NCBI GenBank assembly: GCA_003216415.1
Contig: QCIY01000011.1
Coordinates: 1-48,503 of the forward strand
Origin: Prochlorococcus sp. AG-402-O16
Lineage (GTDB): Bacteria > Cyanobacteriota > Cyanobacteriia > PCC-6307 > Cyanobiaceae
Length of the DNA: 48,503 bases
Reading direction: 5' to 3'
Part shown: positions 1-9,290 of the stretch, in pieces
How positions within the stretch are numbered: the first letter of the stretch is position 1
How the letters are laid out: each line of letters starts with the position of its first letter
Made by a program: the position numbers and the translations under genes
Notes under the pieces: model-generated
The model's database searches: none
The model's input: only the letters and a program-made list of their open reading frames with translations
What the model was told of the DNA's origin: nothing

Positions 1-684
1 TCCTAGTTGTTTATCATTTCCAGTAAAGTCAAGTATGTCATCCACAACTTGGAAGGCCAAACCAATATTTTTACCAAAATCGTATAACGAGGATAATTCT
101 TTATCATTAAGATTACTCAAAACTCCAGCTGCTTTACAACTATTTGCTATTAATGATGCCGTTTTACAATAGCTTTTATTGATATATTTTGAAAAAGATT
201 GAGCTGAGTCAAATCTATTTAAATTTTGCTTAATTTCACCTTCTGCTAAATCCATTATTACTCTACTAAGTAACTTAACTACATCTACATTATCGAGATT
301 TGCTAAGTGCCAACTTGCTTGAGCAAATAAAAAGTCACCTGCCAAAACGGCTACTCTAGTATTAAATCTGCTGTGTACTGTATCTACTCCTCTTCTCGTA
401 GATGCTTCATCTACAACATCATCGTGGACTAATGAGGCTGTATGAATCATTTCAGTTATTTCAGCAAGCCTTTTATGTTTATTTGTTAGACAAAATTCAG
501 TGGATATTGCTTTTGAAATCAATAAGACAATACCCGGCCTCAGTCTTTTACCCCCAGCACTAAATAAGTGCTCTGCTGCCGCTTGAAGAATTGGATGACC
601 AGCTCCTATTAAGTTTTTCAGTTCAAGAATAAGATCATCAAGATCATTCTCAACTGGTTGTAGTAGTTCTGTTACTGTGTTCAT
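1..684 (-). CDS. sds: Solanesyl (polyprenyl) diphosphate synthase, C-terminus cut by window edge
   Basis: Long-chain trans-prenyltransferase that condenses isopentenyl diphosphate onto allylic diphosphates, here probably to make the C45 tail of plastoquinone. The first 228 residues are present; the family is about 320 residues, so the end lies beyond position 1. The substrate motif GGKRLRPG is near residue 45, the first Asp-rich motif (DDVVD) near 88 and the second (DDILD) near 219. The residue five places before the first motif is alanine. A small residue there is known to permit long products, whereas geranylgeranyl synthases usually carry an aromatic. The ATG at 682-684 has AGAGG six bases upstream. 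It is the last visible gene of the leftward murI unit. Family assignment is certain; C45 chain length is inferred. Confidence 0.93.
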   Translation of the reverse strand, partial: MNTVTELLQPVENDLDDLILELKNLIGAGHPILQAAAEHLFSAGGKRLRPGIVLLISKAISTEFCLTNKHKRLAEITEMIHTASLVHDDVVDEASTRRGVDTVHSRFNTRVAVLAGDFLFAQASWHLANLDNVDVVKLLSRVIMDLAEGEIKQNLNRFDSAQSFSKYINKSYCKTASLIANSCKAAGVLSNLNDKELSSLYDFGKNIGLAFQVVDDILDFTGNDKQLG

Positions 685-712
685 GATTGGCCTCTATTAA
701 TATATTAGAGAA

Positions 713-1507
713 TCAAACATTGCTTCGGAGGTTAACTAACCTAATTTCTTGATTAATTTCAAGCCAAAATTTGACTTTTTTAAGAAATTCATCTTTATCA
801 GAAGTGACAAAGAATTTTATATTTTCGTAAGAAAGACTTTCGTAGCGGTCAGTTTTTGGAGTAGCAAAAGATTCATTAAATTTTTTTATTAAGGCTTCTG
901 ATGGATCAATAATTTTTATATTAGGATCTATTTTTTTTCTTAAAAAGTCATAAATCAAAGGATAATGACTACATCCAAGTATTAATTCTTGAATATTTTT
1001 ATTTAATAAAGGTCTTAGATACAAATCCGCAAGATAATTCAACTTATTAAAATTAAGCCTTTCTTTTTCAATTTCTGATACAAATTCTGGACATTCTTGT
1101 TGAAATACTTTCAAATTATCTTTTTTAGAATTTATAGCTTTTTCATAATACAATGATTGAACTGTGGTTTTTGTTGCCAAGACACCTATTACTTTTTGAT
1201 TTACTATTTCGGATACTGAGTTTATAAGGTCAAAACAAGGAATCTTTAAATTATTTTCCAGAATATCAAGTGCACATGCATTTGTAGTATTACAAGCTAT
1301 TAAAAGTGCGTCCAAATTCTTATCTTCAAAAAAGGTGCAAATCTCTTTAGCTATGGATCTTATCTCTTTAAAATTTTTATTTCCGAAAGGGATTCTTTTT
1401 GTATCAGCTAAATAAAAAACTTCAACATCTTTCCGTGTTTTTATTAAAGAATTAAGGATTGTAAAACCACCTATTCCACTGTCAAAAATACCTATTTTAA
1501 GTTTCAC
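713..1507 (-). CDS. murI: Glutamate racemase
   Basis: Interconverts L- and D-glutamate to supply D-Glu for peptidoglycan. It is 264 residues, normal for the family. The motif FDSGIGG at 8-14 carries Asp9 and Ser10. The two catalytic cysteines lie in ACNTTNA (Cys72) and GCSHYP (Cys179). The start is GTG, and its first bases overlap the TGA stop of the upstream amidase (GTGA, four bases), so the two are probably translationally coupled. It sits between a cell-wall amidase and sds, whose start lies 28 bases beyond its stop. No anomalies are visible. Confidence 0.97.
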   Translation of the reverse strand: MKLKIGIFDSGIGGFTILNSLIKTRKDVEVFYLADTKRIPFGNKNFKEIRSIAKEICTFFEDKNLDALLIACNTTNACALDILENNLKIPCFDLINSVSEIVNQKVIGVLATKTTVQSLYYEKAINSKKDNLKVFQQECPEFVSEIEKERLNFNKLNYLADLYLRPLLNKNIQELILGCSHYPLIYDFLRKKIDPNIKIIDPSEALIKKFNESFATPKTDRYESLSYENIKFFVTSDKDEFLKKVKFWLEINQEIRLVNLRSNV

Positions 1508-2589
1508 CTAGCTTTAGAAAGATGTTCAAGGATGCCTTTTGCAATTGCATAAGCTAGTCTTTTACGATGCGTAGTTTTTTCTAATCTTCTTGCATCCAAT
1601 CTTCCCGTTAAAAAACCAATTTCTACAAGTACTGCAGGCATCTTAGTATTTTTAATTACATAAAATCTACCTTGTTTAACTCCTCGATCAGGACTACCAG
1701 GAGAAACTCTTAGTATTTGTTTTTGAATTCTTTTAGCGAGTAATCTACCTCTCCATCCTCTATAGTAAAAGGTTTCTAACCCGTTAATATCCCTTCTTTT
1801 TCCTCTTGAGGCATTTGCATGAATACTCACAAATAAATCTGCGTCCATACTGTTAGCAAAGGAAACTCTTTGAGGCAAATCCAAATCAACTTCATTTTTT
1901 CTAGTTAGCCTTGCTTTGACACCTTTATCAGACAATAACTTTAAAACTATTTTGGAAACCTCAAGCACAACATCTGTTTCCTTTAAACCACCAATACCTA
2001 TTGCTCCAGGATCAGGACCTCCATGCCCTGGATCAATAATAACTACAAATTTGTTTTGTTTTACGTTGGGCAATTGCAAGAAATTATTACCCCTTTTACT
2101 CTTAAAACTTGATTTTTGATTTGCTTTGATTTTCCTTTTCCCTTTATCAACTGCACCTTCACCAATTTTCTTAAAAGAATGTTTTGGTTTAAATAGTTTT
2201 ATTCTCCACCTATTTTGATCTAAGCCAACCATTTGCCAAGTCAAAGGGTTCAATAAAGTTTTTTCTCTAAATTCAATTACTAATCTTGTTTTACCAATAT
2301 TAGGTTTACCTAATCTAATTTCTTTTATTGGACCATTACCTTTGATTGTTCTAGGATTTTTTAATTCTCCAGGAAAATCTACCCAGAATCTATCGCCATA
2401 TTTTTGGTTAGCCTTCTGAAAGTATGCTTTTAAATTTGTGTTTGATTTAGTTCTTAATTCTAAAATCCCATTTGTTTTTATAGCCCATGCCGCCAGAGCA
2501 CTTGAAGATTTAACTGGGAGGATTGCGTAATTTAAAAATAAAAAAACAGATAAATAACGAAAAAGTTTATTATTCAAAAACTTTATCAT
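1504..2589 (-). CDS. N-acetylmuramoyl-L-alanine amidase (Amidase_3, AmiC type)
   Basis: Zinc enzyme that cleaves the amide bond between N-acetylmuramic acid and the peptide stem, acting in the periplasm during cell division. It is 361 residues. A hydrophobic export segment spans about 10-35, followed by an AMIN-like beta domain (about 35-135), a basic linker, and the catalytic domain from about 180. Zinc ligands are His189 in IDPGHGG, Glu204 in GLKE and His257 in SIHANA; the catalytic glutamate is Glu323 in LVEIGF. The ATG shares one base with the TAA of the upstream nitrilase-family gene, and the stop overlaps murI. An AMIN domain fits targeting to the septum or to peptidoglycan. Confidence 0.95.
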   Translation of the reverse strand: MIKFLNNKLFRYLSVFLFLNYAILPVKSSSALAAWAIKTNGILELRTKSNTNLKAYFQKANQKYGDRFWVDFPGELKNPRTIKGNGPIKEIRLGKPNIGKTRLVIEFREKTLLNPLTWQMVGLDQNRWRIKLFKPKHSFKKIGEGAVDKGKRKIKANQKSSFKSKRGNNFLQLPNVKQNKFVVIIDPGHGGPDPGAIGIGGLKETDVVLEVSKIVLKLLSDKGVKARLTRKNEVDLDLPQRVSFANSMDADLFVSIHANASRGKRRDINGLETFYYRGWRGRLLAKRIQKQILRVSPGSPDRGVKQGRFYVIKNTKMPAVLVEIGFLTGRLDARRLEKTTHRKRLAYAIAKGILEHLSKAR

Positions 2590-3416
2590 TAGTTTGAAAA
2601 TAATTTGTTTTTTCTATGTTTAAGGCTTGGCATTTGCTCCCTAATTTTCTTTACTCTTTCTTTATCAGCAGGTGCTATTGCCGCTCCCTGAGTTTTTCCA
2701 GCATCAGATAAAACTGTGCCCCATGGATCAATTACCATTGCATGACCATGACTTTGCCTTCTCCCATAATGAATCCCAGTTTGAGCTGGAGCAACTACAT
2801 ATGCTGTATTTTCAATCGCTCTTGCTTGTAATAAAATTTGCCAATGATCCTTTCCAGTAAATGCTGTAAAAGCTGCTGGAATCATAATTAGCTCTGCACC
2901 ATTCGAAGACAAATATCTATAAAGTTCAGGAAATCTAACGTCGTAGCAAATCGATAATCCTATTTTGCATAAACCTGGGACGTCTACAACAGGGGGATAT
3001 TCTCCCCCAGATAGAATAGTGGATGATTCCTTATATAAGTTTCCATCTGGCAAATCAACGTCAAATAAGTGAATTTTGTCGTATTTTGCCAAAACCTGTC
3101 CATCTCTTCCAAAAAGTGCTGATCTATTAAAAGTATGATTGTCATCACCAGCGGGAACAGGATACCCTCCTCCCAAAAGAAATACTTGATATCTTTGTGA
3201 CATAGTTTTGAGGAAATTTGAGCACTTTACTGACAATTCAGAGGCTAATCTAAGTTTTTCATCATCTTCTCCTAAAAAAGCAAAATTCTCAGGCAAACCT
3301 ATTAACTCAGCTCCTCTTCTAGCGGCTAATTCAATCTGTTCTTCTGCTTCAACAAAATTTGCTTCAACATTTGAAGTACTAGTAATTTGCAATGCAGCTA
3401 CCAAAAAATCAGTCAA
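2589..3416 (-). CDS. Carbon-nitrogen hydrolase, nitrilase superfamily (Nit1/Nit2-like)
   Basis: Amidase of 275 residues with the full Glu-Lys-Cys catalytic triad: Glu43 in GLPENF, Lys114 in KYDKIHLFD and Cys157 in SICYDVRFPELYR. The Cys context matches the Nit1/Nit2 branch (deaminated glutathione amidase or omega-amidase), which acts as a metabolite-repair enzyme; the exact substrate cannot be read from sequence. The start is TTG at 3414-3416, preceded by AGGAGT at good spacing. An in-frame TAG lies seven codons upstream, so no ATG is available. It follows comB by 30 bases and overlaps the amidase by one base. Confidence 0.92.
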   Translation of the reverse strand: MTDFLVAALQITSTSNVEANFVEAEEQIELAARRGAELIGLPENFAFLGEDDEKLRLASELSVKCSNFLKTMSQRYQVFLLGGGYPVPAGDDNHTFNRSALFGRDGQVLAKYDKIHLFDVDLPDGNLYKESSTILSGGEYPPVVDVPGLCKIGLSICYDVRFPELYRYLSSNGAELIMIPAAFTAFTGKDHWQILLQARAIENTAYVVAPAQTGIHYGRRQSHGHAMVIDPWGTVLSDAGKTQGAAIAPADKERVKKIREQMPSLKHRKNKLFSN

Positions 3417-3446
3417 GGCTTTACTCCTAGTGAACTAATTCGTAAA

Positions 3447-4175
3447 TCATGAGGCACGAATCACACCTCTTTCAACTTGAGCAGGAACAATATCTAAGCA
3501 ATCAAGTTCAGAGCAACATTTAAAATCTTCCTCATAATCTCCAAGACTTGTCAATCTTTTACCATGGGTTGCTGTTTTTAAACATTTCAAAATATCATTT
3601 TTCCAAAAATCCCAGAGTGTCAGAGCAGCCTGTAATTCGTCATTAAGAATGTTAACTTCAAAATCACAGTTTGATTCCAAGTATGAGGCCAATGCACCAG
3701 CAGCTAAAGAATCCTCAAGTGAATATGAGCCTTCCCAACCACTCCCAAGTATTAAAACATTCTCACATTTTAGTGAAATTATTTTTTCGGCTACAGCCCT
3801 TCTATTTGGAAGACCCATTGCAAATAAATGTTTTGCATTCTGAACTTTATGCAATGATTTAGTCCCATTGGTAGTACTCATAAATAGTCTCTTACCATTT
3901 ACAACTTTTTTTGTGACTGATAAAGGGGAATTTCCTAAATCAAAGCCCTCTATTTTCTTCCCACCTCTCTCACCAAGCATTAATCTCTCATCTGCTTGCC
4001 ACTTAATCGCAGATTCTTTCAATAAATCTAAATCTGCAAAAACTTGTATTGATTCAGCTCCATTTTTCAAAGCCCAAGAAATCGTGGTTGTGGCTCTTAA
4101 AACATCAATAACCACTGCAATATCTGGACTTATTTCCGGAACATCATTTGCAACGTGATAATAAGTAAGATTAAT
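3447..4175 (-). CDS. comB: 2-phosphosulfolactate phosphatase family protein, probable ATT start
   Basis: ComB removes phosphate from 2-phosphosulfolactate, an early step of coenzyme M synthesis in archaea; its role in cyanobacteria is unclear. Conserved stretches are VVIDVLRATTT (21-31 of the long form) and TTNGTKSLH. The first conventional start, a GTG at 4113-4115, would drop about 20 residues including part of the core strand before VIDVLRA. The frame stays open with plausible family sequence (NLTYYHVANDVPE) back to an ATT at 4173-4175. That ATT has AAGGA seven bases upstream. The frame closes at a TAA at 4212-4214 with no ATG, GTG or TTG between. From ATT the protein is 242 residues. Family call strong, start inferred. 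Confidence 0.88.
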   Translation of the reverse strand: MNLTYYHVANDVPEISPDIAVVIDVLRATTTISWALKNGAESIQVFADLDLLKESAIKWQADERLMLGERGGKKIEGFDLGNSPLSVTKKVVNGKRLFMSTTNGTKSLHKVQNAKHLFAMGLPNRRAVAEKIISLKCENVLILGSGWEGSYSLEDSLAAGALASYLESNCDFEVNILNDELQAALTLWDFWKNDILKCLKTATHGKRLTSLGDYEEDFKCCSELDCLDIVPAQVERGVIRAS

Positions 4176-4306
4176 GATTGAATCCTTTTCTGATTTTATT
4201 ATAGAAAACAGTTACTTACTTTGAATATTTTTTTTTAAAAAACAAACTTATTGATAATATATATCTAATTTATATTAATAAAAATTTATCAAGTATTAAT
4301 TTGAAA

Positions 4307-5617
4307 ATGAATAATATCCGCACAATAAAAGGTGGAGCTAATTTAAAAGGAAAAATAAAAGTACCTGGAGACAAATCTATCTCTCATAGAGCCTTAATAA
4401 TAGGAAGTATTGCTCAGGGCAAAACTACTATTGAGGGTTTTTTACATTCTGAAGATCCACTTTCAACTGCTGATTGTCTAAGAAAATTAGGAGTAAAAAT
4501 ACCAGAAATAAAAGAAGATGAGCCTTTTACGATTTCAGGCTTGGGTCTAGATGGAATAAAAGAGCCTAAAGAAATTCTTAATTGCGGAAATTCTGGAACC
4601 ACTATGAGGCTACTAATGGGATTATTGGCTGGTCAAGAAGGTAAGAATTTTATTTTAACTGGGGACACTTCTCTTAATGAGAGACCTATGGGGAGAGTTG
4701 GTAAACCATTATCCATGATGGGTGGCAAAATTTTTGGTAGGGAAAGCGGAAACAAAGCTCCAATCTCAATTGATGGGAATAAACTCAAAGGATGTGTTAT
4801 TGGAACGCCTGTAGCAAGTGCACAAGTAAAATCTGCAATATTATTGGCAGGCCTAAAAGCTTCTGGAACTACCTCTGTTATTGAGCCAGCATCCTCAAGA
4901 GATCATACCGAAAGAATGTTAAAAGCATTTGGAGCAAACATAAGTATTAGAGGAGAATTAGGAAGAAATGTAGTAATAAAGTCAGATGGTAAACTAATTG
5001 GTCAAAGAATATTAATCCCTGGTGACATAAGTTCTGCATCCTTTTGGATGATTGCTGCGTCTATTATTCCAAATTCAGAGGTTTTAATTAAGAATGTTGG
5101 ATTAAATCCCACGAGAACAGGAATATTAAATGTAATGGATTTAATGGGGTGCAATTATGAGATTTTAGATAAATCAATAATTGCTGGAGAACCTATTGGA
5201 TCTATTAAAATAAAGACTGCAAATAATTTAAGATCATTCACTATTGAAGGAGATATTCTCCCAAAACTTATAGATGAAATTCCCATACTTACTGTAGCAG
5301 CCTGTTTTTGTAATGGAGTTTCTGAAATTAAGGATGCAAAGGAATTAAGAGTTAAGGAAACAGACCGATTAAAAGTCATGGCAAGACAGTTGCGGAAATT
5401 CGGTGCTGAAATAATTGAGAAAGAAGATGGATTATTAATTAATGGCCAATCAAAATTTCATTCTGCGGAGGTAGACAGTGAGACGGATCATCGAGTATCA
5501 ATGAGTCTGGCTATCGCTTCACTTCTCGCTAAAGGTACTTCGAAAATAATGAGGGCAGATGCCTCTAGCGTCTCTTATCCTGCTTTTTGGGAAGACCTTG
5601 CTAAACTAATCAACTAA
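4307..5617 (+). CDS. aroA: 3-phosphoshikimate 1-carboxyvinyltransferase (EPSP synthase)
   Basis: Transfers the enolpyruvyl group of PEP to shikimate-3-phosphate, the sixth step of the shikimate pathway leading to chorismate, which also feeds menD in this window. It is 436 residues. The N-terminal motif [11 protein letters not shown] carries Lys23, Ser24 and Arg28; GNSGTTMR lies at 94-101, LNERPMGR at 123-130, the catalytic Asp323 in LIDEIP, and VKETDRL near 350. A TTG two codons upstream (4301) is also open, but ATG at 4307 begins right at the conserved N-terminus and is preferred. It diverges from comB across an AT-rich gap of about 130 bases that should hold both promoters. Confidence 0.97.
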   Translation: MNNIRTIKGGANLKGKIKVPGDKSISHRALIIGSIAQGKTTIEGFLHSEDPLSTADCLRKLGVKIPEIKEDEPFTISGLGLDGIKEPKEILNCGNSGTTMRLLMGLLAGQEGKNFILTGDTSLNERPMGRVGKPLSMMGGKIFGRESGNKAPISIDGNKLKGCVIGTPVASAQVKSAILLAGLKASGTTSVIEPASSRDHTERMLKAFGANISIRGELGRNVVIKSDGKLIGQRILIPGDISSASFWMIAASIIPNSEVLIKNVGLNPTRTGILNVMDLMGCNYEILDKSIIAGEPIGSIKIKTANNLRSFTIEGDILPKLIDEIPILTVAACFCNGVSEIKDAKELRVKETDRLKVMARQLRKFGAEIIEKEDGLLINGQSKFHSAEVDSETDHRVSMSLAIASLLAKGTSKIMRADASSVSYPAFWEDLAKLIN

Positions 5618-5623
5618 AAATCT

Positions 5624-6529
5624 TTGTCTGAATTAATTGAAGTCTTAACTAAAGATGGAAGTTACTCTTTAAGAAGTGTCTTTTTTCAAGAGAATTTCCA
5701 TAGCTTATTGGGTGCATTAGAGGAGACAAAAATAAAATTCACAGCTCCATCTGATTTGCAAAGATTTAAGGGAAAGTCACTTGACGTTTTAGATATATGT
5801 TTTGGTTTAGGATACAATTCTGCTTCTTTATACAACGAGTTAATAAAACAAAAATCGTATTTAAATTGGTACGCCTTAGAGATAGATAAAAAGCCTCTTG
5901 AATACTCGCTCAGAAAAAAAGCCTTCAAAAAATTATGGGCTCCAAAAGTTAAAAGAATATTTGATTCATTATATCAAAATGATTGCTTTGAAGATCAATT
6001 TTTTAATTGCAAAATTTTGTGGGGTGATGCTAGAGAAAAGATTAATGTTATACCTGCAGATAATAGATTCGATCTAATTTATTTAGATGGGTTTTCCCCT
6101 CAAAAATGCCCACAAGTTTGGACAATTGAATTTTTATCTAAGGTCACACAAAAACTCAATCCGCAAGGTTACCTCATAACATATACCTCTTCAGCAGCAG
6201 TAAGAAAGACATTAAGAAATCTTGGTTTAAAGATTTTTACTATCAAACCAAATTTTAATTCTAGAACTTCTTGGAGTCAGGGAACCGTCGCGATAGCAAA
6301 ATTTGATAAGAAAAAATTGAAATCGAATTTTAATTTTGATAAGTTATCTGTCATGGAAGAGGAACATCTCTTAACAAAAGCAAGTATTCCTTATCGTGAT
6401 CAAGATTTAAACTCATGTGCAGAAGATATTATTAGGCAAAGATTAGATGAGCAATTATTATCAAATCTTTTATCCACTAAGAAATGGAGAGAAAAGTGGG
6501 GAATGACGAAATTGGCCTCTAAGAGTTAG
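5624..6529 (+). CDS. MnmC-like tRNA methyltransferase (stand-alone methylase domain)
   Basis: SAM-dependent methyltransferase of the family of the MnmC N-terminal domain (DUF752), which finishes 5-methylaminomethyl-2-thiouridine at position 34 of tRNA. It is 301 residues. The SAM-binding motif DICFGLGYNS is at 57-66, an acidic ribose-binding residue falls in ALEID near 87, and the family signature LDGFSP with a downstream P-x-x-WT carries the likely catalytic Asp155. The FAD-oxidase half of E. coli MnmC is missing, as in stand-alone MnmD proteins. The only in-frame start after the aroA stop is TTG at 5624-5626, six bases downstream, with no clear ribosome binding site, so expression may depend on coupling to aroA. 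Confidence 0.83.
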   Translation: MSELIEVLTKDGSYSLRSVFFQENFHSLLGALEETKIKFTAPSDLQRFKGKSLDVLDICFGLGYNSASLYNELIKQKSYLNWYALEIDKKPLEYSLRKKAFKKLWAPKVKRIFDSLYQNDCFEDQFFNCKILWGDAREKINVIPADNRFDLIYLDGFSPQKCPQVWTIEFLSKVTQKLNPQGYLITYTSSAAVRKTLRNLGLKIFTIKPNFNSRTSWSQGTVAIAKFDKKKLKSNFNFDKLSVMEEEHLLTKASIPYRDQDLNSCAEDIIRQRLDEQLLSNLLSTKKWREKWGMTKLASKS

Positions 6530-6553
6530 ATTTAGATATATATTTCAAAAAAT

Positions 6554-7903
6554 ATGTTAAGTGTTGCGATATTAGCTGCAGGCAGGGGCACTAGGATGGA
6601 AAGCTCATTGCCAAAGGTTTTACATAAAATATCTGGCAAAAGTCTTTTGCGAAGAGTAATTGATTCATGTAACAAATTAAACCCTGATCAAATTTTCGTA
6701 ATCACTGGACACAAATCCAAAGAAGTACAAGACTCAATCCCAAACAATAAAAAGATTCAATTTGTATTTCAAGATCCTCAACTAGGAACTGGTCATGCTC
6801 TCCAGGTACTTTGTAGACAAATAAAGAAGAATGAAGGGAAACTATTGGTATTAAATGGCGATGTACCTCTCATCAAGCCTAAGACTCTTAAGAAGCTTAT
6901 AGATTTATTTGATTCTAAAAATGCGGATGTTTCTTTAATAACAACAAAGAAAAAAAATCCTCATGGATATGGCAGAGTTTTTTTAAAAGGGGATTTTATA
7001 GAAAGAATTGTTGAAGAAAAAGATTGCAATAATCAAGAGAGACTAAATTTATTAATAAATGCAGGTGTTTATTGTTTTAACTGGGAAAATTTGTCCAAAA
7101 TCATAAGTAAGTTGCAAAGTAATAATAGTCAGAAAGAAATTTATTTAACTGATACGGTATCTTTTCTAAATAATTCCTTAAGCCTAGAGATAGAGGATAA
7201 TGGAGAGCTTCAAGGAGTTAACAATAGAATACATTTATCAAAATGCGAAGAACTCATTCAGAATTCAATTAAAGAAAAGCATATGCTTAATGGTGTAACT
7301 TTTATAAATCAAGCAAGTTGCTCGATTAGTGAAGAAGCTGAGATTGGTAAAGATGTAATAATAGAGGCTAATACTCATATAAGGGGCAGCTCCAAAATTT
7401 TTAATAATTGCATTATTGGTCCAAATACTTTTATTGAAAATTCTGATGTGGGTATAAATTGCGAAATCTCAAATTCCACTGTTTATGATTCTCAAATAAA
7501 GGATCATATAAAAATTGGTCCCTTCAGTCACATTAGACCTAAATCCAAAATATCTTCATACAGTAAGATTGGAAATTTTGTTGAAATAAAAAATAGTAAA
7601 TTAGAAGAGGATTCTAAAGTGAACCATCTGAGTTATATTGGCGATTCTATTATTGGGAGATCTACAAATATAGGGGCAGGAACTATTACTGCAAATTTTG
7701 ATGGTCAGAAAAAAAATCAAACAAAAATTGGAAAGAATTCCAGTATTGGAGCAAATACAGTTTTGGTGGCGCCAATAAATCTAGGGGAATCAGTAACAAC
7801 AGGAGCTGGTTCTGTGATCACTAAAGACTCTAAAGATAATTCATTAGCAATTTCAAGAGCTAAACAAGTAAATATAGATAACTGGAAAAGAAAGAAAACT
7901 TGA
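6554..7903 (+). CDS. glmU: Bifunctional UDP-GlcNAc pyrophosphorylase / GlcN-1-P acetyltransferase
   Basis: Makes UDP-N-acetylglucosamine, precursor of peptidoglycan and lipopolysaccharide. The N-terminal uridylyltransferase domain (1 to about 225) opens with LAAGRGTRM at 7-15 and LPKVLHK, then has QLGTGHA and NGDVPL. The C-terminal part (about 250-449) is a left-handed beta-helix with hexapeptide repeats rich in isoleucine and glycine, carrying [11 protein letters not shown], typical of the acetyltransferase active site. Length 449 is normal. The start ATG is at 6554. The gene converges on murF with a single base between the two stop codons, so no room remains for a separate terminator. Confidence 0.97.
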   Translation: MLSVAILAAGRGTRMESSLPKVLHKISGKSLLRRVIDSCNKLNPDQIFVITGHKSKEVQDSIPNNKKIQFVFQDPQLGTGHALQVLCRQIKKNEGKLLVLNGDVPLIKPKTLKKLIDLFDSKNADVSLITTKKKNPHGYGRVFLKGDFIERIVEEKDCNNQERLNLLINAGVYCFNWENLSKIISKLQSNNSQKEIYLTDTVSFLNNSLSLEIEDNGELQGVNNRIHLSKCEELIQNSIKEKHMLNGVTFINQASCSISEEAEIGKDVIIEANTHIRGSSKIFNNCIIGPNTFIENSDVGINCEISNSTVYDSQIKDHIKIGPFSHIRPKSKISSYSKIGNFVEIKNSKLEEDSKVNHLSYIGDSIIGRSTNIGAGTITANFDGQKKNQTKIGKNSSIGANTVLVAPINLGESVTTGAGSVITKDSKDNSLAISRAKQVNIDNWKRKKT

Positions 7904-7904
7904 T

Positions 7905-9278
7905 CTAATTAATTAATTCGACAATTTTTTCAAGCTCCCAATATCTGCTTCCTTTAATAAGGATAGAATCACCTTTTTTCGTGAATTTATTTATCTCTTT
8001 GGGAATATTTTTAATATTATTAAAAACTAAAAATTTTTTCTTATCTTTTAGATAATTAGAATAAAGTTTTACATTTTTTTTATCGCAAATAAACAGACAT
8101 TTTTTTATATCTGAATTATCTATTAAGACGAATATTTCTTTATGGTACTTTTCAGATTCATTGCCTAATTCTTGCATACTTCCAAATATAAAAAAATGAT
8201 TTCTTGGTTTTTCTAGCAGATTTTCAATACATGCTTTTACCGATTCCGGCGAGGCATTATAAGACTCATCATAAATTGTAGTTTTAACTGATTTAATAAT
8301 TTTATTTCTTCCTGTTAAGCTTGCAAAATCAAACTTATTAAAACTTGCAAAATCAATCCCTAACTCTTTTGCAACTGCATAGGCAAATAAGAAATTTGAA
8401 GCATTATGAAATCCTTCAAATGAAATTTCGAAGGTATTTTTTTTTATTAAGATTGTTTTATTCAATTGATTATAAAATCCTCGCAAATTACTATCTTTGT
8501 TAAAACTTTTCCCTTGATTTTCAATATTCAACAATTCTACTTTTATTACTCTACCTTTCCAATATTCTTTTAAAGTTTCCTCTAGAAATAAATCATTTGC
8601 TGGGATTATTACAACTCCTTTGGGATTTAAAAACTTGGTAATTTCACACTTTGCATGAGTGATATTCTTTTTCGATCCTAACAATCCAATATGGGCTGTC
8701 CCAATGTTAGTAATAACTGCAATATCAGGTTCACTAAATTTTGATAAATTTTCGATCTGTCCAAGACCTCTCATGCCCATCTCAAGAACCAAAACTTTAT
8801 CTTCTTGATCTGTAGCAAGAATTGTAAGACCAACCCCAATTTCATTATTGAAATTTGCATGGGATAGTTTAATTCTTCCAAGTTTCTTTAAAACCTCGCC
8901 AATCATTTCTTTTGTCGTTGTTTTACCCACTGAACCAGTTATTGCAACCAACGGAATATTTAATTTTTTTCTTTTGAGCAATGTTAATTTTTGAAATGCT
9001 TCTAAAGTGTCATTTACTACCCAACAAGGGAAGTCCCTTGGAAGAAATTTCTGCATCCCTTTTTTAATCACTACTGATTTAACTCCTTTCTTTAAAACCT
9101 CTGGGAGAAAACTATGTCCGTCAAAATTTTTACCCTTTATTGCAATAAAAAGGTCATTTCTCAATAAGGTTCTACTATCAATACTTATATTTTTAAAATT
9201 TAAAAAATCTTTTCCATCATCTCCTAGATTCTTAATATCACCCAGAACATCATTTAATTCTGATAAAGAGAATTCCAT
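7905..9278 (-). CDS. murF: UDP-MurNAc-tripeptide:D-alanyl-D-alanine ligase
   Basis: Cytoplasmic Mur ligase that adds D-Ala-D-Ala to the UDP-MurNAc tripeptide, the last soluble step of peptidoglycan precursor synthesis. It is 457 residues. The N-terminal substrate domain includes DSRTLLRNDLFIAIKG (34-49). The P-loop GSVGKTT is at 115-121, followed by HANFNNEIGVG and EMGMRG, and the C-terminal domain has YDESYNASPES, the conserved DxYNANP-like motif. It begins 12 bases after glgA and is the last gene of the menD-menB-glgA-murF unit. The NEIG motif after the HANFN stretch favours MurF over MurE. Confidence 0.95.
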   Translation of the reverse strand: MEFSLSELNDVLGDIKNLGDDGKDFLNFKNISIDSRTLLRNDLFIAIKGKNFDGHSFLPEVLKKGVKSVVIKKGMQKFLPRDFPCWVVNDTLEAFQKLTLLKRKKLNIPLVAITGSVGKTTTKEMIGEVLKKLGRIKLSHANFNNEIGVGLTILATDQEDKVLVLEMGMRGLGQIENLSKFSEPDIAVITNIGTAHIGLLGSKKNITHAKCEITKFLNPKGVVIIPANDLFLEETLKEYWKGRVIKVELLNIENQGKSFNKDSNLRGFYNQLNKTILIKKNTFEISFEGFHNASNFLFAYAVAKELGIDFASFNKFDFASLTGRNKIIKSVKTTIYDESYNASPESVKACIENLLEKPRNHFFIFGSMQELGNESEKYHKEIFVLIDNSDIKKCLFICDKKNVKLYSNYLKDKKKFLVFNNIKNIPKEINKFTKKGDSILIKGSRYWELEKIVELIN

Positions 9279-9290
9279 TAAAAAATTAAG

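Noticed and set aside
692-710. CTCTA and TAGAG arms next to the sds ribosome binding site
   Set aside because: Only five base pairs; not convincing as a regulatory hairpin.
4251-4292. TTGATAA and TTATCAA inverted repeat before aroA
   Set aside because: Seven-base arms with a loop of about 28 bases in very AT-rich sequence; likely chance and too weak for a riboswitch or terminator.
4301-4306. TTG start two codons upstream of aroA ATG
   Set aside because: ATG at 4307 begins the conserved N-terminus; the TTG adds two residues with no better ribosome binding site.
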